DNA from: an uncultured Lentisphaerota bacterium
Lineage (GTDB): Bacteria; Verrucomicrobiota; Kiritimatiellia; CAIQIC01
Assembly: GCA_903912445.1 (NCBI GenBank)
Contig: CAIWHP010000094.1
Span: 62,001-126,000, forward strand
Direction: 5' to 3'
DNA length: 64,000 nt
Made by a program: the position numbers and the translations under genes. The stretch's first letter is position 1; each line of letters opens with the position of its first letter. Shown piece after piece: positions 52,548 through 60,337 of the stretch. Under the pieces are notes generated by a model, which searched no databases, was not told the origin of the DNA, and worked only from the letters and a program-made list of their open reading frames with translations.

Positions 52548-52586
52548 CGTGGAAAGACTTGCCATTCTTCAATGATTTCCTACCAT
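52548..52586 (+). promoter_or_regulatory. Promoter of the Sel1-trypsin gene, a copy of the AbiU2-like gene's promoter
   Basis: The 21-mer at 52548-52568 is identical to 51563-51583. It supplies TTGCCA (52559-52564), followed after 16 nt by TACCAT (52581-52586), 36 nt before the ATG at 52623. The rest of the 255-bp spacer shows no gene. Confidence 0.55.
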
Positions 52587-52622
52587 CTGGTTGCACTGTT
52601 CGGGAATTCAGAGGGATATCTT

Positions 52623-54716
52623 ATGACGATAAATAAAGGGCCTTGGATCGGGGTAGTCGCGGGAGTGTTTCTTCTGCAAGCAATATGCTTGGCTGAAGAA
52701 ACCGCGCAGGATCCGGTGGGAATTCCGGCTGCTAAATTACCATACGGGGATCTTTCAAACACAAACCGAATTAATCGTGAAGTTTTCTTTTTTAGCGCGC
52801 CAGAGGAAGTGGCCAGAAAAGCTGCGCAGAACGGTGATTCGATTGCGCAGTTTGCATTGGGACACAAGCTGATGAAAGCCGGCAAATATGCTGAAGCCAT
52901 CACGTGGCTGGAGAAAGCCGCCTCTACCGGCTCTGCGGATGCTAAATTTCTATTCGAATTGGGCAAAATATTTCAGAAATCAAAACAAGAAGAACTCGTT
53001 GATGTCTGGACAGAAATTAGGCAGCTCGTCAATGACGCCGCGGTGAAAAATGTTCCTTATGCGCAGTGGGGGCTTGGGCAAGCGGTGCCTTATGGGCAGT
53101 TTGGATATAAGAAAGACAACCTGCTTGGCTACTATTGGGGCTCCCGTGCCGCAAGCAACGGTTTGTGTCTGGCCGTGGGGACGATGGCTGAAAAGGACTA
53201 CTCGGAAGGCGAATGGGAAAAATCACTGCGCTGGTATTTGAAGTTAGCAGATAATGGCGAAGTGGTCTCAAAACACTGTGCAGCGTGTATCTTGGTTCTG
53301 ATGACCACACTTGATTCCAGTGATGGTTCTGATACGAAGCAAAAACTTTTTCATGCAAAAGCATTGTTGAAGGATTGTAAAACAAACGGGATGTGGACGG
53401 CGTCTGTTGAGGCACTTGATTTTTTGGATATGCTGTCTGACGATAAGCATCCAATAATTCTCTTAGACTCCAAGAAAAAACCACATGACATCCAACTTCT
53501 GAGGCGAATCGCTCAAGAATATGACCCCGATCTTGCATCAGAGAAATACCGTTATTGGAATCATGTAGGCAGGAGAGGCGAGTCAGAAAGCGTATTCGGG
53601 GTGCAGACCCTCCCCGTCGGAATCCAACTTTCATGGTTCATTGAGGATCATCAGAGAAATCGTGAAACTGCAATGACGTGGTATCGGTTTGCTGCTGAAA
53701 ATGGCGATGCACATGCCGCGGCGATCTTGGGTTGTCACTTCACGGAAGGCAAAGGAGTCCAAATTGATAAGAATGAAGCAAAAAGGTGGAATCTCGTCGC
53801 AGCAAGAGCTGGCAATGGCGCTGCTCAATGGAATCTTGGTATTTTACTCTGGAATGACTTTACAGATTATGTAGAAGCATACAAGTGGTTGAATGTCGCC
53901 ATCGCGAGCGATCAGAAAAAACCCTTCGGTAAACGAGAAGAATGGAAAGTTCGTAACCTCGAAAATCTTGAGAAAATAATGACGCGAGAACAAGTGCTTG
54001 AGGCGCAGCGGCGATCTACTACTTTCATTGAAGGCAAGCCGGAGGTGCCAGAAGGTGAGTCGGGGCCAAGGCAAGAGGCTGCGCTTGAATGCAAGGCGAC
54101 AGGGACGGGCTTCTTCATCACGGTAGATGGCTACATCATTACCGCAAGCCATGTCGTGCAAAATGCGGCAAGCGTTGCGATTATGACGCAGACTGGCAAG
54201 GTAAAGGCAAAAATCGTTCGCGCTGACACGGCCAACGACATTGCAATCCTGAAGGCAGAAGGGCGGTTTACCGCTATCCCGCTGGAAAACAGTAAGACGG
54301 TCAAGCTGGGCGATGCCGTCACCACCATCGGGTTTCCGAATCCCGAAATTCAAGGGTTCAGTCCCAAGCTGACCAAGGGAGAAATCGGCAGCCTGTTTGG
54401 CATTCAAGACGACCCGCGCCATTTTCAGATCAGCGCGCCTATCCAGCCGGGGAATTCCGGTGGTCCATTGTTGAACGCCAGTGGTAATACAATCGGAACG
54501 TTGGTGTCGCGATTGGGCGACCGAGTGACGCTCAAGGCCACCGGCATGTTGCCCCAGAACGTCAACTATGCGTTGAAGAGCGCTTATGTGCTCGCCATGA
54601 TCGAAGCGATGCCAGACATAAGCGACAAGCTGCCCAAGCCGCGCAGCGGCGTACTCACAACTGATGAAATCGTGAAGGGCACCGAGCCGGCGATTGTCAT
54701 GGTGCTTGTTTATTGA
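52623..54716 (+). CDS. Exported Sel1-repeat protein with C-terminal trypsin-like protease domain
   Basis: 697 residues from ATG 52623 (SD GAGGGA); the longer open frame upstream overlaps the promoter. Sec signal (about 1-24). Sel1-like repeats at about 63-120 and 340-430 (GDSIAQFALGHKLMKAGKYA, AITWLEKAA; MTWYRFAAENGDAHAAAILG, CHFTEGKGV). The S1C protease domain (about 485-665) has a complete triad: His510 (TASHVV), Asp539 (ANDIAIL) and Ser612 (QPGNSGGPL). No PDZ domain. The repeats probably recruit substrates or partners. Codon use is AT-rich like the AbiU2-like gene, and the promoter is shared by duplication. Confidence 0.85.
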   Translation: MTINKGPWIGVVAGVFLLQAICLAEETAQDPVGIPAAKLPYGDLSNTNRINREVFFFSAPEEVARKAAQNGDSIAQFALGHKLMKAGKYAEAITWLEKAASTGSADAKFLFELGKIFQKSKQEELVDVWTEIRQLVNDAAVKNVPYAQWGLGQAVPYGQFGYKKDNLLGYYWGSRAASNGLCLAVGTMAEKDYSEGEWEKSLRWYLKLADNGEVVSKHCAACILVLMTTLDSSDGSDTKQKLFHAKALLKDCKTNGMWTASVEALDFLDMLSDDKHPIILLDSKKKPHDIQLLRRIAQEYDPDLASEKYRYWNHVGRRGESESVFGVQTLPVGIQLSWFIEDHQRNRETAMTWYRFAAENGDAHAAAILGCHFTEGKGVQIDKNEAKRWNLVAARAGNGAAQWNLGILLWNDFTDYVEAYKWLNVAIASDQKKPFGKREEWKVRNLENLEKIMTREQVLEAQRRSTTFIEGKPEVPEGESGPRQEAALECKATGTGFFITVDGYIITASHVVQNAASVAIMTQTGKVKAKIVRADTANDIAILKAEGRFTAIPLENSKTVKLGDAVTTIGFPNPEIQGFSPKLTKGEIGSLFGIQDDPRHFQISAPIQPGNSGGPLLNASGNTIGTLVSRLGDRVTLKATGMLPQNVNYALKSAYVLAMIEAMPDISDKLPKPRSGVLTTDEIVKGTEPAIVMVLVY

Positions 54717-54777
54717 TTAGGTCCGGTTGCCGCTTTGCGCTGGCCAGCGGCGGGGGGATTGCGGCATATTCCCCGCC

Positions 54778-55605
54778 ATGGCGAAATCGGAACTACTTGC
54801 ACCGCAAACCCGCATCGCGGCGCGCTTCGCGGAATTGAAGGCGCGCGGCCAGAGGGGCTTCATCGCCTACGTCACCGGCGGCGACCCGAGCCTCGCGGCG
54901 ACGGAGGACATCATCCTGCGCCTCGGGGACGCGGGCGTGGATGTGGTCGAGCTGGGCGTGCCGTTTTCCGATCCGCTGGCCGACGGCCCCGTCATCCAGG
55001 AGGCGGCGGGCCGGGCGCTGGCGGCGGGTTCCACGTGGTCGCGCCTGATGGCGATGGTCGCGCGGCTGCGCCGGCGCTCGGACGTGCCGCTGCTGCTCTT
55101 CAGTTACCTCAATCCGCTGCTCGTGCGCGGCTTCGACCGCACGGCGCGCGACGCGGCTGCGGCCGGCGCCGACGGCTTCCTGATCCTGGACCTGCCCGTG
55201 GAAGAGGCCGCGAAGAATTTCCAGACCCTGGACAAGCTGAACCTCGACCACGTCGGCCTCGTCACGCCGACGAGCCCGGCGGAGCGCATCCGGCGGATTG
55301 TCGCGGCCTCGAGCGGCTTCGTCTATTGCGTTTCGCGCGAGGGCGTCACCGGGATGCAGCAGCAGCTCGCGCCGGGCGCGGTGAAGCTGGTGCAGGCGAC
55401 GCGACGGCTGACGAAGCTGCCGGTCGTGCTCGGCTTCGGCATTGCGACGCCGGCGCATGCGGCGGCGGCCGCACAGGACGCGGACGCCATTGTCGTCGGC
55501 AGCGCAATCGTGGACCGCTTCCACAAGGCGGCGCACTCGCCCGCCGGCCGCGCCGCCGCCGCGCGCTGGGTCGGTACACTGGTCAAAGCCGTGAAAGCAA
55601 TTTGA
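54778..55605 (+). CDS. trpA: Tryptophan synthase alpha chain
   Basis: 275 residues from ATG 54778. TIM-barrel with the family signature VVELGVPFSDPLADGPVIQ, containing both catalytic acids (Glu49/Asp60 equivalents), the FSYLNPLLVRGF loop, DLPVEEA and the phosphate-binding GFGIATP and VVGSAIVD. It cleaves indole-glycerol phosphate to indole for the beta chain. trpB and the rest of the pathway are not adjacent, so the gene is isolated here. Confidence 0.95.
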   Translation: MAKSELLAPQTRIAARFAELKARGQRGFIAYVTGGDPSLAATEDIILRLGDAGVDVVELGVPFSDPLADGPVIQEAAGRALAAGSTWSRLMAMVARLRRRSDVPLLLFSYLNPLLVRGFDRTARDAAAAGADGFLILDLPVEEAAKNFQTLDKLNLDHVGLVTPTSPAERIRRIVAASSGFVYCVSREGVTGMQQQLAPGAVKLVQATRRLTKLPVVLGFGIATPAHAAAAAQDADAIVVGSAIVDRFHKAAHSPAGRAAAARWVGTLVKAVKAI

Positions 55606-55641
55606 ACAAAAGGTAACGAAGGAAACGAAGCAGAGAAGTCG

Positions 55642-55727
55642 TCCACAGATGACGCAGATTTCACAGATTGTTAACGCAAAGGCGCAGAGTCCTTCGCGCC
55701 TTCCGCTTACCTTTGCGGCTTTGCGTT
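55642..55727. repeat. Intergenic repeat unit between trpA and manC
   Basis: CCACAGATGACGCAGATTTC (55643-55662) is followed by an inverted repeat AACGCAAAG (55673-55681) / CTTTGCGTT (55719-55727). Both modules are of a type I recall as common intergenic filler in environmental genomes; a related GAAATCTGCGGATGA piece lies at 36518. Confidence 0.5.
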
Positions 55728-55754
55728 GAATTCCTCTATATGAAAGGGAGCAGT

Positions 55755-56894
55755 ATGAAGAAGAAAATTCGTTCCGCGACACCCACCACTCGCCGCTCTA
55801 CGGCCTCCCGTCCCTCGTCCTTCTTCGCCGTCATCATGGCTGGCGGCAAGGGCGAGCGGTTCTGGCCGGCGAGCACCGCGAAGAAGCCGAAGCAGTTGCT
55901 CGCGCTGGTCGGCGAGAAGACGTTGCTGGCACAGGCGGTGGATCGTCTCGAAGGCCTGATCCCGCCGCAGAACATCTTCGTCATCACCAACCGCGACATC
56001 GTCAAGGAAGCGCGCAAGGCGGCGCCGATGCTGCCGGCGAAGCAGATCATCGGCGAGCCGGTCGGCCGCGACACCGCCGCCGCGATCGCCCTCGGCGCCG
56101 CGCTGATCGCCGCGCGCGACCCGGACGCATCGTTCTGCGTGCTGACTGCGGACCATATCATTGGCGACCGGCCGCTGTTCCAGCGCACGCTGCGCGAGGG
56201 GCTCAAGCTCGCGGCGCAGCGCGACGTGCTCATCACCATCGGCATCCAGCCGGCGTTCCCGAGCACCGGCTTCGGCTATATCGAGGCCGGCGACGTGCTC
56301 GCGGAGAACGACGGCATCACGTTCCTCAAGGCGCGGCGGTTCGTCGAAAAGCCCAATGCGGAGACGGCTGAAGACTACGTGAACACCGGCCGCTACTTCT
56401 GGAATGCGGGCATGTTCATCTGGTCGCTGGCCGCCGTGCGCAAGGCGATCGGGCAGTTCCGCCCGCAGCTGCTGCCGATGATGGCGCGCGTCGGGAAGGC
56501 GCGCACCGCACCGCAGCTCGAGGCCGCGATGAACAAGGAATACCCCAAGCTCGAGAAGATTTCCGTGGACTACGCGCTGATGGAGAAGGCCGACAACATC
56601 GTCATGATCCGCGGCGTGTTTCCGTGGGACGATGTCGGGTCCTGGCCCGCGCTGGAAAACCACATCGCCAAGGACGCGGCCAACAACACCGTGGTCGGCA
56701 CCTGCGAAAATCTGGATGCGGGCGGCAACATCGTCCTCTCGCGCGGGCACCTGACCGCGCTGATCGGCGTGCAGGATTTGATCGTCGTGCAGGCCGCGGG
56801 CGTCACGCTTGTCTGCCCGAAGGCGCGCGCGCAGGACATCAAGAAGATGGTCGAGCAGCTGCGCGCCGCCAAAACCTACGACAAGGTGCTCTGA
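55755..56894 (+). CDS. manC: Mannose-1-phosphate guanylyltransferase
   Basis: 379 residues from ATG 55755 (SD GGGAG). After a Lys/Arg/Ser-rich N-terminal extension of about 25 residues comes the nucleotidyltransferase signature VIMAGGKGERFWPASTAKKPKQ, then the EPVGRDTAAAIALGA and FVEKPNAETA motifs, NAGMFIW, and SVDYALMEKADN with VFPWDDVGSWPAL. It makes GDP-mannose from GTP and mannose-1-phosphate, a precursor for the surface glycans implied by the cluster at 35-42 kb. Single-domain type, without the isomerase domain. TGATG overlap with ruvX. Confidence 0.93.
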   Translation: MKKKIRSATPTTRRSTASRPSSFFAVIMAGGKGERFWPASTAKKPKQLLALVGEKTLLAQAVDRLEGLIPPQNIFVITNRDIVKEARKAAPMLPAKQIIGEPVGRDTAAAIALGAALIAARDPDASFCVLTADHIIGDRPLFQRTLREGLKLAAQRDVLITIGIQPAFPSTGFGYIEAGDVLAENDGITFLKARRFVEKPNAETAEDYVNTGRYFWNAGMFIWSLAAVRKAIGQFRPQLLPMMARVGKARTAPQLEAAMNKEYPKLEKISVDYALMEKADNIVMIRGVFPWDDVGSWPALENHIAKDAANNTVVGTCENLDAGGNIVLSRGHLTALIGVQDLIVVQAAGVTLVCPKARAQDIKKMVEQLRAAKTYDKVL

Positions 56895-57340
56895 TGGGCC
56901 GCGTCCTCGGCCTCGACTTCGGCAGCAAGCGGCTCGGCTTTGCGCTGAGCGACCCCACCGGCATGCTGGCCACGCCGCACTCCGTCGAGACGCTGGCCGA
57001 CGCGAACCAGGCGCTCAACGTCATCGAGCGCAAGTGCAAGGAGACCGGCGCGGTCAAGCTGGTCATCGGCCTGCCCAAGAACATGAACGGCACGCTCGGC
57101 CCGGCTGCCGAAGGCGTCCTGAAGCTCAAGGAACAGCTGGAGCAGCGCCTGACGATTCCAGTGGAAACCTGGGACGAGCGCCTGAGCACCGTCAGCGCGC
57201 ACATCGCCATGCGCGAGTCCGACCTCTCGCGCGACCGGCGCAAGCAGATCGTGGACAAGCTCGCCGCGCAGATTTTCCTCCAGAGCTATCTTGATGCGCA
57301 CGCGGCGCCCATGGATGATGGGGAAATGGAAAACGGTTGA
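56894..57340 (+). CDS. ruvX: Putative pre-16S rRNA nuclease / Holliday junction resolvase YqgF
   Basis: 148 residues, usual length. RNase H-like fold with the catalytic Asp in VLGLDFGSKRLGFALSD, Glu in ETWDERLSTVSA and Asp in VDKLAAQIFLQSYLD; IGLPKNMNGTLGPAA is the conserved loop. YqgF-family enzymes process the 5' end of 16S rRNA. Coupled to manC by overlapping stop and start. Confidence 0.93.
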   Translation: MGRVLGLDFGSKRLGFALSDPTGMLATPHSVETLADANQALNVIERKCKETGAVKLVIGLPKNMNGTLGPAAEGVLKLKEQLEQRLTIPVETWDERLSTVSAHIAMRESDLSRDRRKQIVDKLAAQIFLQSYLDAHAAPMDDGEMENG

Positions 57341-57346
57341 TGGCCG

Positions 57347-58222
57347 ATGAAGAAGAAAAATCCCGCCGTACATGCTCCATGCTCCAGCCACCATTCACCA
57401 TCCGCCCTGGCTGCTTCACCATGCACCACTAACCATTCTCCCTCCTCCTTTTCTTCTTCCTGCCGCTACCGCATGGTCGTGGCCTACGACGGCGGCGCAT
57501 ATGCCGGGTGGCAGGTGCAGCCGGGGGCGGTGACGGTCCAGGGGGCGATGGAGGCGGCGCTGAAGCAGGTCACCGGCGAAACCACGCGCGTGCAGTGCAG
57601 CGGCCGCACCGATGCCGGGGTGCATGCCCTCGGGCAGGTGGCGCATTTCGACCTCTCGAAGCAGTACGCGCCCGACAAGCTCCAGCTCAGCCTCAACGCC
57701 GTGCTGCCGCAGGATGTCCGCGTGCTCGCGCTCAAGCGCGCGCGGCCCGACTTCCACGCCCGCTTCAGTCCGAAGGGCAAGGAGTACAGCTACTTCATCT
57801 GGAACCACCCGGTGCTGCCGCCGCATCTGCGGCACTACCATTATCTCGTCCGCAAGCCGCTCGACCTCGCCGCCATGCGCCGCGCCGCCGCGCTGCTTGT
57901 GGGCCAGCAGGATTTTGCCTCGTTCTCCGCCAATCCCAACCGCGAAATCAGCGGCACCGTCCGGCACCTCACCGGGCTCGCCGTCACGCGCCGCGGCCCC
58001 GAAATCGTCATCCGGGCCCGTGGCGACGGCTTCCTCTACAAGATGGTGCGCAGCCTGGCCGGTTTTTTGATCCGCGTCGGCGCGGGCGATCTCCCGCCGG
58101 AATCCGCGCGCACGATCCTCGCCGCCAAGCTCCGCACCGCCACCGTCCCCACCGCCCCGCCGCAGGGCCTGTTCCTCTGGAAGGTGTTCTACGGCGGGCG
58201 CAGGCCGCTGCTACAGAGTTGA
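57347..58222 (+). CDS. truA: tRNA pseudouridine synthase A with an unusual N-terminal extension
   Basis: 291 residues from ATG 57347. The core starts YRMVVAYDGGAYAGWQVQPG, has the catalytic Asp in QCSGRTDAGVHALGQV, and FHARFSPKGKEYSY and YKMVRSLAGFLIRVG. TruA modifies U38-40 of tRNA anticodon stems. About 37 residues before the core are Ser/His/Pro-rich and encoded by a CACCATTCACCAT-like low-complexity stretch (57370-57440), absent from normal TruA; translation might instead begin at ATG 57473, which has no SD. It follows ruvX by 6 bp. Confidence 0.92.
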   Translation: MKKKNPAVHAPCSSHHSPSALAASPCTTNHSPSSFSSSCRYRMVVAYDGGAYAGWQVQPGAVTVQGAMEAALKQVTGETTRVQCSGRTDAGVHALGQVAHFDLSKQYAPDKLQLSLNAVLPQDVRVLALKRARPDFHARFSPKGKEYSYFIWNHPVLPPHLRHYHYLVRKPLDLAAMRRAAALLVGQQDFASFSANPNREISGTVRHLTGLAVTRRGPEIVIRARGDGFLYKMVRSLAGFLIRVGAGDLPPESARTILAAKLRTATVPTAPPQGLFLWKVFYGGRRPLLQS

Positions 58223-58240
58223 TGCGTGTGGGAGTGAGTT

Positions 58241-58337
58241 CCCGGCTGGGTTCAATACCTGGCCGGGACAAGCCTCCTCCCGCGGATGTGTATTGCGTGT
58301 TGCGGTGGGTCTCGCGGGGCTGGCAAGCACCGCCCAC
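58241..58337. repeat. Hairpin and dispersed 34-nt repeat
   Basis: CCCGGC (58241-58246) pairs with GCCGGG (58262-58267). The element at 58304-58337 is, in reverse complement, 29/34 identical to 13242-13275. No gene in 58223-58416. Confidence 0.55.
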
Positions 58338-58416
58338 AAAAAGCAAAAATAATTTTCGAGGTGCGGTTCGCGAGGATGAGGGCGCCGACGAGAACGAGGA
58401 CGATTTTCGCGCCGCG

Positions 58417-59232
58417 TCAGCCCTTCCCGCCGGCGAGCAGGAGGCGTTGATGGAAGGCTTCCAGCAGGTCGCGGAACGCCTCGGGCTGGATGCTGACATC
58501 GCCGGTGAACGGATATTGCAGCGAGAGCACCACCAGCAGACTCAGGAGCACGATCAGCATGATGGACATGGTGATACACACCTGGATCCAGCGATGCTTG
58601 TTGGCGAGCAGGAGGGTGTACCCGACGGTCGGCGCCGCGCCGACGAGCAGGACAAGCCACAGGATGGGGTTGATTTCCGTCCGGCTATGGAGCAGCCGCA
58701 GGCGGCGGTTCGCGCTCAGCTGGTTGATGTCGCTGAGCACTTCGGCCAGATAGCCCTCCTGGATTTTTGTCTCGGGATGGAGGACGTAGGTGCGGTCCCA
58801 GAGCTGCTCATAAATCGCGGCGGTCTTGGGGCTGGCTTTGCCGCGCGCGGCCATCTCGGGCCACTCGTCGTCCGCCACCGACTGCGCGTAGGCGAGCAGG
58901 TTGCTGTGGATGCCGTCCCGGTCGGCGGCGGGGAACACCTTGATGTCGCGCCACAGTTCGCTCAGCACGGTCGTCTCGTGCATCACGATCCGCTCCGTCT
59001 CGGCGAAGCGCTCCCACGCGACGATGATCGTGAACGCGAGCAGCACGCCATAGATCAGGCCGAACACCGCGTAGGTGAACCCCACCAGCTCGTTGTTTTC
59101 CTTGAACGCCGGATAGGGCGCGTAGCGGCGCACCAAGGCGACCAGGCCCCACGCCGCCGCCAGGCTGAACACGCACAGCCCCACCACCAGCAGCCAGAGC
59201 GGCCACTGCGCCACGGTATGCATCCAATTCAT
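58417..59232 (-). CDS. DUF4239 (bestrophin-like) membrane protein
   Basis: 271 residues. Helices at about 10-32 and 50-72, then a cytoplasmic helical region (75-185) and two more helices (about 188-208 and 215-240). The segments FTYAVFGLIYGVLLAFTIIV and RIVMHETTVLSELWRDI, and a second pair of helices near the C-terminus, are typical of DUF4239, sometimes called bestrophin-like. An anion-channel-like role has been suggested for the fold but is not shown here. Confidence 0.75.
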   Translation of the reverse strand: MNWMHTVAQWPLWLLVVGLCVFSLAAAWGLVALVRRYAPYPAFKENNELVGFTYAVFGLIYGVLLAFTIIVAWERFAETERIVMHETTVLSELWRDIKVFPAADRDGIHSNLLAYAQSVADDEWPEMAARGKASPKTAAIYEQLWDRTYVLHPETKIQEGYLAEVLSDINQLSANRRLRLLHSRTEINPILWLVLLVGAAPTVGYTLLLANKHRWIQVCITMSIMLIVLLSLLVVLSLQYPFTGDVSIQPEAFRDLLEAFHQRLLLAGGKG

Positions 59233-59315
59233 GTTGCTTGCTCCCGAGGCAGTCCTTTAGCACAGCCCGCCGCGCCTTGCAAACCCGGCGGCGTTCCGTA
59301 TCATGACCGCCGCGC

Positions 59316-59975
59316 ATGTACAAACTGCTCGCCATCCTGCGCCGCCTGCAGCCCGCCGACTACGCGCTCGACCTGCTGGCCTTTGCAGGCACCGTGGCGC
59401 TGGCCATCGGGTTCCGCTGGCAGGCGCGCGACCTGATCTGGAGCCTCTGGATCTCCAGCTTGAGCTTTGGCTTCGTCTGGATGCTCACGGCCTACCTCTG
59501 CGCCCTGGTGTGCGTGCCTGGCAAAGCGAAACTGGCTGCGGCCGTGGGCGGACTCTTCTTGATGGCCTTCTTCACGTTTCACTTCGGCATGTTCCACTTT
59601 GTGCATGGTGCCTTTCTCATCGAGTTCTTCCCGCTGAATCCCGAAAAAAGCGGCGGCATGCCCAGCCTCCTCACCCTGGCCAGGCCGGCCCTGGCGGCCT
59701 ACTGGCCCTTTGTCCTGATGACCCTTGTCTCTCGCGCTCGCGACCTTCCCTGGCGTCAGTTGCCGGGTGACCAAGGGAAAGGCCTCTTTCAGCCGTACCT
59801 CAACGTCATCCGCATGCACCTCCTGATTTTCGTCTTTGCCGGGCTGCAGTTGGCCCACCTGTCCAACCTGGCCCTGTTTCCCATCCTGCTGTTTTATTTC
59901 TTCCCGTGGCGCATCTTCAACCGCGAGCGCCAGGCCCTCGCCGCCGAGCAGGCCCGCGCGACGCAAAAGAGCTGA
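59316..59975 (+). CDS. Multi-pass membrane protein, unrecognised (possibly DUF6498-like)
   Basis: 219 residues, about six transmembrane helices (about 20-37, 42-66, 72-100, 128-142, 168-190, 192-205). The FTFHFGMFHFVHGAFLIEFF stretch with three His is notable and could bind a metal or haem. The overall look recalls DUF6498 proteins, but I cannot confirm it. It is followed by a triple dyad array and is divergent from the DUF4239 gene. Confidence 0.6.
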   Translation: MYKLLAILRRLQPADYALDLLAFAGTVALAIGFRWQARDLIWSLWISSLSFGFVWMLTAYLCALVCVPGKAKLAAAVGGLFLMAFFTFHFGMFHFVHGAFLIEFFPLNPEKSGGMPSLLTLARPALAAYWPFVLMTLVSRARDLPWRQLPGDQGKGLFQPYLNVIRMHLLIFVFAGLQLAHLSNLALFPILLFYFFPWRIFNRERQALAAEQARATQKS

Positions 59976-59980
59976 CGCGT

Positions 59981-60060
59981 TTTCCAGACATTGGAAACCG
60001 GAACCCCGGCTTTGTCCAAAGCTTGGAAAAACTCACGCTCCTTTTTCCAAGGGCTGGAAA
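59981..60060. repeat. Triple tandem dyad array
   Basis: TTTCCAG-ACA-TTGGAAA (59981-59997), TGTCCAA-AGC-TTGGAAA (60013-60029) and TTTCCAA-GGG-CTGGAAA (60044-60060), centres 32 and 31 bp apart. This is the longest run outside thiL. It lies at the start of a 362-bp gap (59976-60337) with no downstream plus-strand gene. Confidence 0.85.
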
Positions 60061-60140
60061 TAACCGCGTTGCAAAGGTTGGATCTTGCGCCACGCATGGG
60101 GCGGGGCGAGTGATGACGGAGCATTTCGACAGAACCATTG

Positions 60141-60335
60141 ACGGCAGAATCATAAGAAGCAGGAATACCTAAGCCAGCCGGGCGGTTAGCCTCTTCAGTA
60201 TCAAGTCGCGATGCTTCTCAACTTGAAATGATTCTGCCGTTTCTTCTGTCCACCACGAAAGCGCTGCGAAGTTGATATCGTGGTTAGGCGCGTGTGTTTG
60301 GCGGATGCCGGAGCGCACCGCTGCGGTATCCGCCA
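60141..60335. repeat. Inverted repeats in the gap before the PQQ-propeller gene
   Basis: A perfect 12-bp inverted repeat, ACGGCAGAATCA (60141-60152) and TGATTCTGCCGT (60229-60240), encloses about 76 nt. A second hairpin, TGGCGGATGCCG (60299-60310) against CGGTATCCGCCA (60324-60335, one mismatch), lies 2 bp from the 3' end of the PQQ-propeller gene and may act as its terminator stem, without a T-run. No gene is supported in the gap. Confidence 0.55.
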
Positions 60336-60337
60336 GG

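Noticed and set aside
55029-55041. Second parS-like site, GGTTCCACGTGGT, inside trpA
   Set aside because: Only one half matches; the right half reads GTGGTCGC instead of GTGGAACA, so ParB binding is unlikely.
58241-58267. GGTTCAATACC in a hairpin resembling a tRNA T-arm
   Set aside because: The stem immediately around TTCAATA does not pair properly and no acceptor, D or anticodon arms can be drawn; it is a CCCGGC/GCCGGG hairpin.
9279-60060. Dyad arrays with regular 31-32 bp period as a possible CRISPR array
   Set aside because: Copies are short palindromes in runs of two to four, the sequences between them are similar rather than unique, and no cas genes occur in the window.
60113-60172. 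Short open frame of 19 codons (MTEHFDRTIDGR...) after the triple dyad array
   Set aside because: Too short, no SD, and overlaps the left arm of an inverted repeat; no support as a gene.
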